Below are positions 8,592 to 17,583 of a DNA stretch of 61,698 nt, in pieces. The position numbers were made by a program, and so were the translations under genes. Below the pieces are notes generated by a model. It saw nothing but the letters and a program-made list of their open reading frames with translations, had not been told where the DNA came from and made no database searches. This stretch comes from GSA-30 sp036384435 (GTDB taxonomy: Bacteria; Pseudomonadota; Gammaproteobacteria; Xanthomonadales; Rhodanobacteraceae): contig NZ_DASVMI010000114.1 of assembly GCF_036384435.1 (NCBI RefSeq), positions 1-61,698 on the forward strand, in the 5' to 3' direction. Positions within the stretch are counted from its first letter, which is position 1, and every line of letters begins with the position of its first letter.

Positions 8592-9107
8592 TTACGGTGC
8601 GAGGTCGAGCTTGACCGCGCCCAGTTCCACACTGCCGCTCTGGTCGATGTGCTGGGCGCTGGTGACCGGCCACTCGAACGGCACGTGCACCACTTCGCGT
8701 CCACCTGTCTCACGCGCGGCCTCCACCACCAGTTCGTACTTGCCAGCGGGCAGGTCGCCGAGCGGCGCCTTGCCACCCTGGAATTTCAGCACCTGATCGC
8801 CCACCGGGCGCGTGGCGCCGGATACACCATCGACCGGCAGTTGTTGCTCGCGCCCACCATGGCGCCACCACAGGCGCAACTCCGGCAGCCATTTGGTGCC
8901 AGCCCCTTCCTTGCTGTCCTTCTGCGCGTACCACACCGCCAGTTGCGAGGCGATGCTCTTGTCCGCGCGCTCGATCCACACCGAGACATAAGGGCGGTGG
9001 TATTCGGCCACGTTGAGCCGCGGAATGTTCACGGTGACATTCATGTCGGCCGCCCAGGCGGGGGCAACGAGGGCAACGGCGGGTATGGAAATCAGCAGGC
9101 GACGCAT
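8592..9107 (-). CDS. DUF2271 periplasmic protein with FMN-attachment motif
   Basis: A 171-residue exported protein; the signal peptide is residues 1-20 (cleavage near AWAA). Family DUF2271. The central part contains D93-G-V-S-G-A-T99, which fits the Dxx(S/T)GAT pattern that ApbE enzymes use for covalent FMN attachment, so T99 is the predicted flavinylated residue. The N-terminal half (VTVNIPRLNVAEYHRPYVSVWIE split over about 25-46) is beta-rich. GAGG precedes the ATG at 9107, chosen because it begins the signal peptide. It follows the PepSY gene by 11 bases. I infer that it is the periplasmic redox carrier of this operon; the motif is seen directly, the modification is not. Confidence 0.87.
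   Translation of the reverse strand: MRRLLISIPAVALVAPAWAADMNVTVNIPRLNVAEYHRPYVSVWIERADKSIASQLAVWYAQKDSKEGAGTKWLPELRLWWRHGGREQQLPVDGVSGATRPVGDQVLKFQGGKAPLGDLPAGKYELVVEAARETGGREVVHVPFEWPVTSAQHIDQSGSVELGAVKLDLAP
8811..8831 (-). other. Predicted flavinylation motif (codons for DGVSGAT)
   Basis: These 21 bases encode D-G-V-S-G-A-T in the DUF2271 protein. The pattern matches the recognition site of ApbE flavin transferases known from NqrC and related proteins, where FMN is linked to the final Thr. An apbE gene lies about 1 kb downstream in the same operon. Confidence 0.75.
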
Positions 9108-9118
9108 CGGCAACCTCG

Positions 9119-9751
9119 TCAGTGGATGAAAATCAGGGCAAGCAGCAACGGCAACAGCAGGCCCATGGCCACCAGGGGCCAGGTGGCACCACGCTGCGCG
9201 GCGTGCATCTTGAGCAACAGCAGCCCGGTGACCGAGAAGATCACGCAAGCCAGGGCGAACACATCGATGAACCATCCCCAGGCTGCGCCGGCATTGCGAC
9301 CCTTGTGAAGATCATTGAGATAGGAGATCCAGCCGCGATCGGTGCGCTCGAAGTCCACCTTGCCGGTCTGGCGGTCTATGCTGAGCCATGCATCGCCGCC
9401 TGGGCGCGGCAGCGAGACGTAGAACTCATCATCAGAAAGGTCGCCCGAGTAGCCGGAAACATCGACATCAAGCGTTTCGCGCACCCAGTCGACGATCACC
9501 GTCGGCACCGCCATGCTCTTGCGCTCAGCCTGACCGGCCAAGGCGCGCAATAGCGGTGCGGGCAATGACGCACTTCGATGGGTCGTATGCGGGCTGGCCT
9601 CGATCTGACCGGCATGATTGAGCGTGAAGCCGGTGATGGCGAATGCCAGCATGCCAATCAGGCACAGCGCCGAGCTGATCCAGTGCCACTGGTGCAGTTG
9701 CCTGAGCCAGAAGGCGCGCCCGGCACTGCGCTGGATAGGCTGTGTCGACAA
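9119..9751 (-). CDS. PepSY-associated transmembrane protein
   Basis: A 210-residue inner membrane protein with the layout of PepSY-associated TM proteins. An amphipathic start with LRQLHQWHWI (H20, H23) leads into a helix at about 26-45 ending in FTLNHAG. A periplasmic domain of roughly 110 residues follows, with YVSLPRPGGDAWLSID and DLHKGRNAG, then two C-terminal helices near 160-180 and 190-209. Such proteins are thought to pass electrons across the membrane, with the helix histidines as possible heme ligands. The start is a TTG at 9751 with GAGGA eight bases upstream; no ATG is available. It is the first gene of the five-gene flavin operon. Confidence 0.85.
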   Translation of the reverse strand: MSTQPIQRSAGRAFWLRQLHQWHWISSALCLIGMLAFAITGFTLNHAGQIEASPHTTHRSASLPAPLLRALAGQAERKSMAVPTVIVDWVRETLDVDVSGYSGDLSDDEFYVSLPRPGGDAWLSIDRQTGKVDFERTDRGWISYLNDLHKGRNAGAAWGWFIDVFALACVIFSVTGLLLLKMHAAQRGATWPLVAMGLLLPLLLALIFIH

Positions 9752-9903
9752 CTACAGGATCCTCGTCAAAAACCGGGCGGGAGCTGAAGGGAATGCAACG
9801 ACCGATCTGAAAAGCAGGCCCACAGGCCCCAGATCTTTGCCGCGCGGGCTGCACCCCCTTAAGCTCGCTGTCGTGCCATCGCATTACCGCTGATGAGTTC
9901 GGC

Positions 9904-9934
9904 ATGATCTCATAAATGAGAATCACTCGCAATT
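9904..9934 (-). promoter_or_regulatory. Predicted promoter of the flavin operon with embedded Fur box
   Basis: On the minus strand TTGCGA (9927-9932) and GATCAT (9904-9909) are separated by 17 bases and could be a -35/-10 pair. The spacer and flanks contain an imperfect Fur-type palindrome, on the plus strand AATGAGAATCACTCGCAATT (9915-9934), close to the AATGAGAATCATTCTCATT form. Fur with iron would block this promoter. The leader to the first gene would be about 145 bases. Confidence 0.55.
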
Positions 9935-9976
9935 TTAACTCGTCGGTGCAAGCCCTAACGTGGAAGGAGAAAAAGC

Positions 9977-10669
9977 ATGCGTATCCTGATTGCCGAGGAT
10001 GACCCGGCCATTGCCGCAGGCGTCTGTGCCTCGCTGCGCCAGGGGGGCCATGCGGTGGACCACGTCACCGACGGTGCCCGTGCCGACAGCGCGCTGCGTG
10101 ATACGCCCTATGATTTGCTGGTGCTTGACCTGGGCCTGCCTGCCCTGGACGGCAGCGACGTGCTGCAACGACTGCGCCGTCGCGGATCAGGTACCCCGGT
10201 GCTTGTGATCACGGCGCGCGAGGGCCTGCGCGAACGGGTACGCGTGCTCGACCTGGGCGCCGACGACTATCTGGTCAAGCCATTCGCCCTGGCCGAGTTC
10301 GAGGCACGCGTGCGCGCCCTGCTGCGCCGGTACACCTCTCAAGGCGCGCCGGAATTGAGTATCGGCCGGCTGCGTCTGGATCTCCCCGGCCATCGCGCCT
10401 GGGTCGACAACATCCCGCTGGAACTGACCGCGCGCGAATTCGGCCTGCTCGAAGCCCTTGCGGCGCGTCCTGACCGGGTCACCAGCCGCGCGCAACTTGT
10501 CGAAGCGTTATGCAGTTGGGACGAAGAACTCACCGACAACGGCCTGGATATCGCCATCTATCGCTTGCGCCGCAAATTGGCCGATTCAGGAACCCAGGTG
10601 CGCACCATCCGAGGCTTGGGCTACTTGCTCGAACAGGTCAAGGACGACTCTGACGCGGGCGCCGCATGA
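9977..10669 (+). CDS. OmpR/PhoB family response regulator
   Basis: A 230-residue two-component regulator. The N-terminal receiver has the acidic pair E7-D8-D9, phosphoacceptor D51 in LVLDLGLP and the conserved Lys in DDYLVKPF. The C-terminal half is a winged-helix DNA-binding domain with ELTAREFGLLEAL and the recognition region leading to IYRLRRKL and TIRGLGYLL. It resembles the QseB/TctD/PmrA branch. AAGGAG precedes the ATG. It overlaps the kinase gene by four bases (ATGA). It is divergent from the flavin operon and shares with it the Fur-box intergenic region, so iron could influence either side. The regulon is not evident. Confidence 0.93.
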   Translation: MRILIAEDDPAIAAGVCASLRQGGHAVDHVTDGARADSALRDTPYDLLVLDLGLPALDGSDVLQRLRRRGSGTPVLVITAREGLRERVRVLDLGADDYLVKPFALAEFEARVRALLRRYTSQGAPELSIGRLRLDLPGHRAWVDNIPLELTAREFGLLEALAARPDRVTSRAQLVEALCSWDEELTDNGLDIAIYRLRRKLADSGTQVRTIRGLGYLLEQVKDDSDAGAA

Positions 10670-12108
10670 GCCGCGACCGGCCTTCGCAACCCTGGCTATA
10701 CCGCAAGCTGACTCCCGACGGACGGCAAAGCCTGCATCGGCGCCTGCTGTCGTTCCTGCTTGTACCGCTGATGCTGATGCTGTTGATCGAGAGCCTGGTG
10801 ACCTATACGGGCGCACTGGTGTACTCCAATCATGTGCACGATAGCGACCTGGCCGACAGCGTCGTCACCCTGGCCGAGATGCTCAGTAAGCAGGACATGG
10901 GAGACCAGATCTCTCCGCAGGCGCGTTTCCTGCTCGAATTCGATCCGCAAGGTCATAACTACTTCAGTGTCAGCAGCGACAAGCGTGGCCTGCTGGCCGG
11001 CACGAGCGAACTGCGTCCTCCCGCAAGCCTGACACTCACCGTCGACACCGCGCCGCGCTTGTACGACCTGGTCATCGACCGCCGCCCGGTACGTGCCGCT
11101 ACCGCGCGCATCCCCAGCAGTCACGATCCAGGCGATGAGCTCACGTTGACGATTGCCGAGACCCTGCACGACCGCCACGAGCGCGCCAAGGAAATCCTGC
11201 TGCTGAGTATTCCCGCCCAGGCAATGCTGATCGCCGGTGTCTTTGCGTTGGTCTGGTATGGCGTACGCATCGGCCTGCGCGTGCTCGATCCACTCACCGA
11301 ACGACTGGCCACGCGCGAACATGACCTGGCACCGATCGGCGACGCTGACGTGCCGGTGGAGATCCTGCCACTGACCCGGACCATCGACGGGCTATTCGCC
11401 CGCTTGCGCGGCATGCTGGCACTGCAGGATCGGTTCATCGCCGACGCAGCTCACCAATTGCGTACGCCACTGGCGGGGTTGCGGGTCCATCTGGAACGCG
11501 CGCAAAGCGATCCGACTCCCGCCACGGTACACGATGCGTTCGAACATATCGGACGGCTGACGCATCGTGCCAGTCGCACGTCCACCCAATTGCTGGCACT
11601 GACACGCGCGCAATCGCCCGAACACGAAAGCCGTGTGCCGGACCTGATCGACCTCAATCGCGTAGTGCCGGAAATGCTCAGCCTGCGCGTGCATGAAGCG
11701 TTGGCCGCGGGCGTGGACCTTGGTTACGATGGCTGCGACAAGCCGGCCTGGATCGATGGCGACCGCAACACCTTGCAGGAAATGCTAGATAACCTGATCG
11801 ATAACGCCCTGCGTTATGCCGGTCGCCGCAGCATCGTCACGGTCACGGTCGACCAGCTCGATCACCGTCCACGCCTGACCATCGAGGACAATGGCCCTGG
11901 CGTGCCACCGGAATTCCTGGCGCGCCTGGGCGAGCGATTCTTTCGCGTTCCCGGCAGTGGTGAGGAAGGTACTGGCCTGGGCCTGGCGATCGTGCAGCGC
12001 ATCGCCGAACGCCACGCCGCGCAAGTGTTCTTCTTGCGCGGCAATGAAGGCGGGTTACGTGTGGAGATCGTGTTCCCTGGTGCACGCACCGAGCGCCGCG
12101 AGCGCTAG
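10666..12108 (+). CDS. Sensor histidine kinase (TctE/QseC-like)
   Basis: A 480-residue inner membrane kinase, the partner of the preceding regulator. A first helix lies at about 28-52, a periplasmic sensor domain at 53-178, and a second helix at about 179-200, followed by a HAMP-like linker. The phosphorylated His is H263 in DAAHQLRTPLAG. The ATPase domain shows an N box (LDNLIDNALRYAG), a G1 box (EDNGPGVPPE) and a G2 box (GTGLGLAIV). The DAAHQLRTPLAG form is typical of the 2CSK_N/TctE group, which often sense small organic acids or metals. The gene ends 12 bases before the convergent RND pump gene. Its signal is unknown. Confidence 0.92.
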   Translation: MSRDRPSQPWLYRKLTPDGRQSLHRRLLSFLLVPLMLMLLIESLVTYTGALVYSNHVHDSDLADSVVTLAEMLSKQDMGDQISPQARFLLEFDPQGHNYFSVSSDKRGLLAGTSELRPPASLTLTVDTAPRLYDLVIDRRPVRAATARIPSSHDPGDELTLTIAETLHDRHERAKEILLLSIPAQAMLIAGVFALVWYGVRIGLRVLDPLTERLATREHDLAPIGDADVPVEILPLTRTIDGLFARLRGMLALQDRFIADAAHQLRTPLAGLRVHLERAQSDPTPATVHDAFEHIGRLTHRASRTSTQLLALTRAQSPEHESRVPDLIDLNRVVPEMLSLRVHEALAAGVDLGYDGCDKPAWIDGDRNTLQEMLDNLIDNALRYAGRRSIVTVTVDQLDHRPRLTIEDNGPGVPPEFLARLGERFFRVPGSGEEGTGLGLAIVQRIAERHAAQVFFLRGNEGGLRVEIVFPGARTERRER

Positions 12109-12120
12109 GCATGCACGTGG

Positions 12121-15100
12121 TTACCCGACTAGGGTCGGGTGACGGCGGTCGGTAAATCCAATCAGAATCGGCAACACCAGCAGCACCATCGGGTATTGCA
12201 GCAATAGGCCCGCCACGATCGCGATCGCCAGGGGCTGCTCGATTCCGGCTCCCGGCCCCAACGCGAGTGCCAGCGGCACGAGCGCCAGCACCGCGGCCAG
12301 AGTGGTCATGGTGATGGGCCGCAGCCGATCACGGCTGGCACGACGCAAGGCGCGCGCCGGTGCCATGCGCGCCGCCAACGACACATATTCGGATACGTAG
12401 AAGATCGCCATCTCCGTCCCCATGCCGATGATCATCGTCATGCCCATCATGGCCGTGACGTTGAGATCGACTCCGCTCAACCATAGCGCCACGAAAACCG
12501 CCATGACCGACAGCAACGAGCTCCCCATTACCCAGGCGGCCAGCACGATACGGCGATAGAGGAACATCAGCAGCACGAATTCGGCCATCAGGGCCATGAC
12601 GAAGACACGCACCAGCCCGCCGAAGGCGATCTGTTGTTGCTGGTAAAGGCCGCCCAACTCGTATCGCACCCCTGGCTCCATCACGCCAGCGCGTGCCAAT
12701 CGCCGCTGTACATCTGCCACCGCCGCACCGATGCCGCGACCCTCGATACGCGCCGTCACCGCCAGCATGGGTTGCAGGTTTTCGCGGCTGATCTGGGGCT
12801 GCCCACTGACCGTCTCCAGGGAGGCGATGCGGCGCAACGGAAAGACATGCCCGTCGGAGGCACGCAAGGGCAAGGCCAGGAGATCGGTGATGTGTGCACG
12901 GTCGATCCCGGGCATACGCACACGCACACCCACACTCTTGTTTGCGGCAAGCCATTGCGTGGCGATCGTGCCATTCATGGCCTGATCCAGTTGCGACGTG
13001 ACTTCATCCACTCCCATGCCTTCGAACGCTGCCCGATCCGGATCGACGTGGATATCGATCGCATCGCCTGCCAGTTGCAGGCCGCTGCGCACATCCACTA
13101 CACCCGCGATACCGGCTAAGGCAGAGGCAACTTTGTCCGCCTGCGCGGGCAGCACGGATGGATCGACGGCATACAACTTGATTTCGATAGGTTGCGGCAC
13201 TGCGGTGAGATCACCGATGAGATCTTCCATCAGCTGCGCCAGTTCGATCTCCACACCCGGCACGCCTTTCTCGATGCGCTCACGCACGTCGCCCATCACC
13301 TCGTCGGTACTTCGCGCATGCCCCGGCTTGAGTCGTACGAAGAAATCGCCGTGATGCGCCTGCCCCAGGTCGCCACCCAGGCCGGTCCCCAGGCGGCGTG
13401 AGAATGTCGCTACCTCCGGTGTGGCGCGCAGGATGTCCTCAACCTGCCCCACTTGACGCACGCTTTCGTCGATCGAGGTGCCTGGCGCGGTGAAATAATC
13501 CATGACGAAACCACTTTCATCGACGGCAGGCATGAAACCGGTGCCCACATGCAGGCCTGCCATGATGCCGACGGCCACGACGCCCGCCAGCATGACGCCC
13601 AGCCACACAGGCCGGCGCGCCAGGCGCAGATAAAGCCAGGTGTGGATCCGATCCAGCCGATGTCGCGAATGTCCAGGATCACGCCAGCGCGTGAAATCGA
13701 TCAGCCGCCCAGCCAGCAACGGCACGATCGAGACAGTCAGCAGCCATGACACCGTCAGCGCGCAGGCCATGGTGATGGAAAGCGCCCTGGAAAATGCGCC
13801 GGTAACGCCCTGCAGCAGCCCCAACGGCACAAATACGATCAACGTGGCCAGACTCGAACCAGACAAAGGTTGCACAAATTCCGCGGCTGCCTGCCAGACG
13901 GCCTTCGCCCCTTCATGCGCACCGGCACGCCGCGCGATATGCTCGATCATCACAATCGCATCATCGACGACCAGTCCCACAGCTGCTGCCATGCCCCCGA
14001 GCGTCATGATGTTGAAACTCATGCCCAGGCCACGCAGCAAGAGCACCGTGATGGCGAGGGTCGCCGGCACCACTAGCATCGCAATAGCCACGATGCGCAC
14101 ACTGCGCAGGAATACCAGCAACACCACCGCGGCGAGCAGCAACCCGATCGCGATTGCATCGCGCACGCCATGCGCCGACTGCAACACCAGTTCGCTCTGG
14201 TCATACCAGTTCACCAGGGTCACGCCAGGCGGCATATTCCATTGCGCCAATCGCGTACGCACCTGCGCGGCTATCTGCACGGCGTTGCCGTCGGGCTGCT
14301 CGTAGACGTTGAACAGCACGGCCGGCTTGCCATCCTCGGCAACCTTGATCCATTGCGGCACGTGACCGGGATGAATATCGGCCACGTCACCCAGCTTCAC
14401 TTCGCGGCCAGACTGGGACCGCAAGACCACATCGTGCAAGGCCGATGCATCGCGCCAGCCCTGGTTGACCACCACCAGGTACAGCTTGTGGTCGTCCTGC
14501 AATCTCCCCACGGCCTGCAAGGCGTTGGCCTTGGCCACGCTGCTCGCCAGATCGGACATGCTCAATCCATACAACGCCAGCCGGTGCGGATTCGCCTCGA
14601 CTTCGATCTCGGCAGTCTCGCCGCCCTGGACATCCACCCGCGCCAGGCCCGGCACGGAGGCCAGCAGGGGCACGATGCGATATTGCGCGAGATCGCGCAG
14701 TGCCTCCGGAGACATCGTGTCCGAACGCAGTGCATAGGAGATGATCGGAAACACGGTCGGGTCCATGCGCCGCACACCGTAGCTACTGCCGGTCGGCAAT
14801 TGCGGCAGGACCTTGGCGATAGCCGCGTCCACCATCAATGTCGCTGCGAGCATGTCGCGCCCCCAGCCAAAATCCACCGATACCTGAGCCGAGCCACGCG
14901 TGGTTTCCGAGCGCACACCCGCTACACCAGGCACCGTGCGAATCGCCTCCTCGACCGGGCGCGTCAACAGCAGGGCCGTCTGGTCGGCAGGCCGGTCACC
15001 GGCGTCCAGATCCACCACCACACGCGGAAACGATACCTGCGGAAACAAGCCCATCGGCATGTCCCATCCCGCGACCAGGCCCGCCACTGCCAGAACCAGC

Positions 15101-15153
15101 ACCATGAGGGCGAATGTACGGCCATGGCGCACCAGTCGATCGGTCCACGTCAT
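12121..15153 (-). CDS. RND efflux transporter, inner membrane pump subunit
   Basis: A 1010-residue AcrB/MexB-class proton-driven pump, the inner membrane engine of a tripartite exporter. The sequence has the RND plan: a helix at 12-30, a large periplasmic domain, helices 2-6 from about 340, then a repeat of this layout. TM4 carries GLVVDDAIVMIEH, whose adjacent Asp pair is the proton relay of the HAE branch. The MGMTMIIGMGTEMAIFY segment lies in the second half. The start overlaps the adaptor stop (ATGA). The C-terminus is short and contains a small 7-bp hairpin (12123-12140) that may help end transcription. It belongs to a five-gene unit with its own two-component system. The exported compound cannot be deduced. 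Confidence 0.9.
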   Translation of the reverse strand: MTWTDRLVRHGRTFALMVLVLAVAGLVAGWDMPMGLFPQVSFPRVVVDLDAGDRPADQTALLLTRPVEEAIRTVPGVAGVRSETTRGSAQVSVDFGWGRDMLAATLMVDAAIAKVLPQLPTGSSYGVRRMDPTVFPIISYALRSDTMSPEALRDLAQYRIVPLLASVPGLARVDVQGGETAEIEVEANPHRLALYGLSMSDLASSVAKANALQAVGRLQDDHKLYLVVVNQGWRDASALHDVVLRSQSGREVKLGDVADIHPGHVPQWIKVAEDGKPAVLFNVYEQPDGNAVQIAAQVRTRLAQWNMPPGVTLVNWYDQSELVLQSAHGVRDAIAIGLLLAAVVLLVFLRSVRIVAIAMLVVPATLAITVLLLRGLGMSFNIMTLGGMAAAVGLVVDDAIVMIEHIARRAGAHEGAKAVWQAAAEFVQPLSGSSLATLIVFVPLGLLQGVTGAFSRALSITMACALTVSWLLTVSIVPLLAGRLIDFTRWRDPGHSRHRLDRIHTWLYLRLARRPVWLGVMLAGVVAVGIMAGLHVGTGFMPAVDESGFVMDYFTAPGTSIDESVRQVGQVEDILRATPEVATFSRRLGTGLGGDLGQAHHGDFFVRLKPGHARSTDEVMGDVRERIEKGVPGVEIELAQLMEDLIGDLTAVPQPIEIKLYAVDPSVLPAQADKVASALAGIAGVVDVRSGLQLAGDAIDIHVDPDRAAFEGMGVDEVTSQLDQAMNGTIATQWLAANKSVGVRVRMPGIDRAHITDLLALPLRASDGHVFPLRRIASLETVSGQPQISRENLQPMLAVTARIEGRGIGAAVADVQRRLARAGVMEPGVRYELGGLYQQQQIAFGGLVRVFVMALMAEFVLLMFLYRRIVLAAWVMGSSLLSVMAVFVALWLSGVDLNVTAMMGMTMIIGMGTEMAIFYVSEYVSLAARMAPARALRRASRDRLRPITMTTLAAVLALVPLALALGPGAGIEQPLAIAIVAGLLLQYPMVLLVLPILIGFTDRRHPTLVG

Positions 15154-16169
15154 CGAGCCGACTCCGAGGCGGCCATGCCGTCCTGGAGCTGCGTAGCACC
15201 CATGGTGACCAGGGGGCGTGCCGCATCCAGGTTGGCCTTTACCGCGCTCAAGCCATCCTGCTCGGCCAGGATAGTCACTGGCACCGCTACCGCCTTGCCT
15301 GCTGCGAGCTGAAAAACATGCCGGTCTGACGCTTCGCCAACCAAGGCCTGGTCAGGCACGATCCAGCCATGCTGCGTGGCAACCTCTATCCGGGCTCGGT
15401 ACCCCTGCCCGACCAGTAACGGTTGATCAGCAGCGATATCCACATCGAGCTGATGTGTCCGCGTATCCAGCGCACGCGCGATATACCTCACCTTGCCATG
15501 CATGGAGGCTGCGCCATCGAATGCCACCAGCGACACCACATCACCCTGCTGGATACGGCTGTACGCTTCGGCGCCAGCATGAACGACCTGCTGGTCGGAC
15601 GGGGACATCGATAATAATGAGGTCCCCGGCGAGACATTGTCCCCACGCGCCACACGTAAGGCATCGATCACACCATCACATGGTGCCTTGACGACCAGCC
15701 TGGATGCATCACCCTGTTGTTCGCGCAAGGCATCCCAGGTGGTCTGCGCATCATCGAGCGCCTTGTCCGCGTGGCTCAACTGATCGCGTGTCGCAAGCTG
15801 TCGCGCAAGCAATGCAGCCACGTGATCACGGTCGACCCTTGCCGCTGCCACAGCACTGCGAGCCTGGCGCCAGGCCGCACGGGCAGCCGGCGTGACGGCG
15901 ATCGTCAACAAGGGAGCGCCACGCCGTACCTGCATGCCCGGCACGACCTCCCATTGCGCGATGACACCGGAAGCCTGCGTCGTGACCGACTGAACCTGGG
16001 CGACATTGACCTGCGCCACGCCATAGATGTCTTCTTTCAACACCAGGTCGCCCATAGCCACAGGCACGGTATGGACCTGGGCCTGCGGTGAAACCGATGG
16101 CGCATCGTCCGGCGCGTGACAGGCAACAAGCAACAGGCATATCACGCCAGTGAAAGTGCATCGATTCAT
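15150..16169 (-). CDS. RND periplasmic adaptor (membrane fusion lipoprotein)
   Basis: A 339-residue periplasmic adaptor of the AcrA/HlyD family. The N-terminus has a lipoprotein signal with the lipobox LLVAC (Cys17), so it is probably lipid-anchored. A lipoyl-like half motif (VIAQWEVVPGMQVRRGAPLL split over about 69-88), an alpha-helical hairpin (about 90-145), a second lipoyl half (VVKAPCDGVIDALRVARGD) and beta-barrel domains follow. Its start overlaps the stop of the outer membrane factor gene, and its stop overlaps the pump gene, so the three are translationally coupled. It would bridge the pump to the TolC-like channel. Confidence 0.9.
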   Translation of the reverse strand: MNRCTFTGVICLLLVACHAPDDAPSVSPQAQVHTVPVAMGDLVLKEDIYGVAQVNVAQVQSVTTQASGVIAQWEVVPGMQVRRGAPLLTIAVTPAARAAWRQARSAVAAARVDRDHVAALLARQLATRDQLSHADKALDDAQTTWDALREQQGDASRLVVKAPCDGVIDALRVARGDNVSPGTSLLSMSPSDQQVVHAGAEAYSRIQQGDVVSLVAFDGAASMHGKVRYIARALDTRTHQLDVDIAADQPLLVGQGYRARIEVATQHGWIVPDQALVGEASDRHVFQLAAGKAVAVPVTILAEQDGLSAVKANLDAARPLVTMGATQLQDGMAASESAR

Positions 16170-17476
16170 GGGATTTCCGCCATTTCCGGCAAGGTCTCCG
16201 GCATACCGGAACCAAGAAGAGTTTCCAGAGCTGCGTGCTGTTCAAGCATCGTGCGATCCAGCGCGATCGCCGCGATCTCACGTGCGGTCGCCGTGGTCAT
16301 CAAGTCAACATAAGCGCGGCGATCAAGCAGGCCGGCCTGCCAGGCAGCGAGCGCGGTGTCTGCCTGCTGGCGCGCCTGCAAGCGCTCAGGCTCCAGCGCA
16401 TCGCGTTGCGCCCGCGCCAGCATGCATTGTGAACGCAGCAGCGCTACCTCATCCCTGGCCTGCCGTAGCCGCGCTACATATTCGTCATACAGTTGCTGCC
16501 GCGTGGCGCGCTCAATGGCGACATGCCCCTGGTTGCGGTCGAACAGGGGTAGCGACAGGCTGATCGACGGGCCGCCATTGCGTACACGGCTATTGTCCTG
16601 TGCCTCGGCAACACCGAACGACAGCGTTGGGAATTGCGCAAGCACAGCTGCCCGCAACTGCGCCTCCTGCGCGTGATAGCCCAACTGCAAGGCCACCAGA
16701 TCGGGACGGCGATCCTGTAGCCGCTCCAGTTGCCCATCGACCCCACTGCAATCGTGCGCATCTCCTTGCGTGGACATGCGCAACCACAGCACCGTATCCG
16801 GCGCCAGACCCATCATGGCTGCCAGTTGTCGCCGTTGTGAAAGCAACTGGCGCCGCAGATCATCGACAGTCGCCTGGGCGTCACGTGTCGCCGCTCGGCT
16901 CGTGCCCGCCACGGCAAGTTCGACATCACCCTGCGCGAGGCTGTCGCCAAGCTTGGCATCAAGCGCTTGCGAAAGCGCCAGCATCGCCTGTCGCACCGAT
17001 AATTCACGCTGGCCTTCGCTGATGTCCACGGCCAGCAGGTGCGCTTTGCCCAGCGTCTGCCATTCCTGCCAGAGCAAGCTGGCATCGACCTGTTCGGCCT
17101 GGGCGCGCGCTGCCTCATGCCGGGGCCGCCAAGTCACCAGGGCCTGGACGTCCTGGCTGATCGATGCCGTCCATGCCGTCGCGTCACCGGTACCGGACAT
17201 CAGGTATCCCAGGTTGCCGCCTACGACCGGGTTCGGCAGCAAACCCGCCTGCAATAGTTGTGCTCGGGCTACACGGCGTTGTGCGCGCACGGAAACCAGT
17301 TCAGGGTCAGACAGCAGAACGCGCCGATCGATATCGGCAAGCGAAAGCGGTCCTTCCGTGGAAAATGAAGCTGGCGCAGGCGGCTGGTCGGGCAATGGCA
17401 TCGGCCGGTAAGTGGCGCAACCGGCCAGGACAGCCATCCATGACAACGACAGCAAGCGCGTGAAAGACCTCTTCAA
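16166..17476 (-). CDS. TolC-type outer membrane efflux lipoprotein
   Basis: A 436-residue outer membrane factor with long alternating helical repeats of the OEP family. The N-terminus is a lipoprotein signal with LAGC. I prefer the TTG at 17476: it starts directly at a KRSFTRLLSLSW signal peptide and has GAAGG nine bases upstream, while the ATG at 17506 has no good ribosome site and adds ten residues before the signal. The repeat landmarks LLPNPVVGGNLGY and GGPSISLSLPLFDRNQG mark the two OEP halves. It follows the sensor kinase gene after a gap of about 110 bases on the same strand and is coupled to the adaptor gene. Confidence 0.88.
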   Translation of the reverse strand: MKRSFTRLLSLSWMAVLAGCATYRPMPLPDQPPAPASFSTEGPLSLADIDRRVLLSDPELVSVRAQRRVARAQLLQAGLLPNPVVGGNLGYLMSGTGDATAWTASISQDVQALVTWRPRHEAARAQAEQVDASLLWQEWQTLGKAHLLAVDISEGQRELSVRQAMLALSQALDAKLGDSLAQGDVELAVAGTSRAATRDAQATVDDLRRQLLSQRRQLAAMMGLAPDTVLWLRMSTQGDAHDCSGVDGQLERLQDRRPDLVALQLGYHAQEAQLRAAVLAQFPTLSFGVAEAQDNSRVRNGGPSISLSLPLFDRNQGHVAIERATRQQLYDEYVARLRQARDEVALLRSQCMLARAQRDALEPERLQARQQADTALAAWQAGLLDRRAYVDLMTTATAREIAAIALDRTMLEQHAALETLLGSGMPETLPEMAEIP

Positions 17477-17583
17477 GGCTAGCGACCTTCGATGCATTCG
17501 ATGCATGCACCGTAGCGAGGCCGTCTTAGTGCCAACTTTGAAAATAAGGATTTACGCCCCCACTACCGCCCCCCAGCCCTTCA

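Noticed and set aside
12123..12140. A 7-bp hairpin at the convergent ends of the kinase and the RND pump as a terminator.
   Set aside because: The stem is short, lies inside the pump gene's last codons and has no T-run on either strand.
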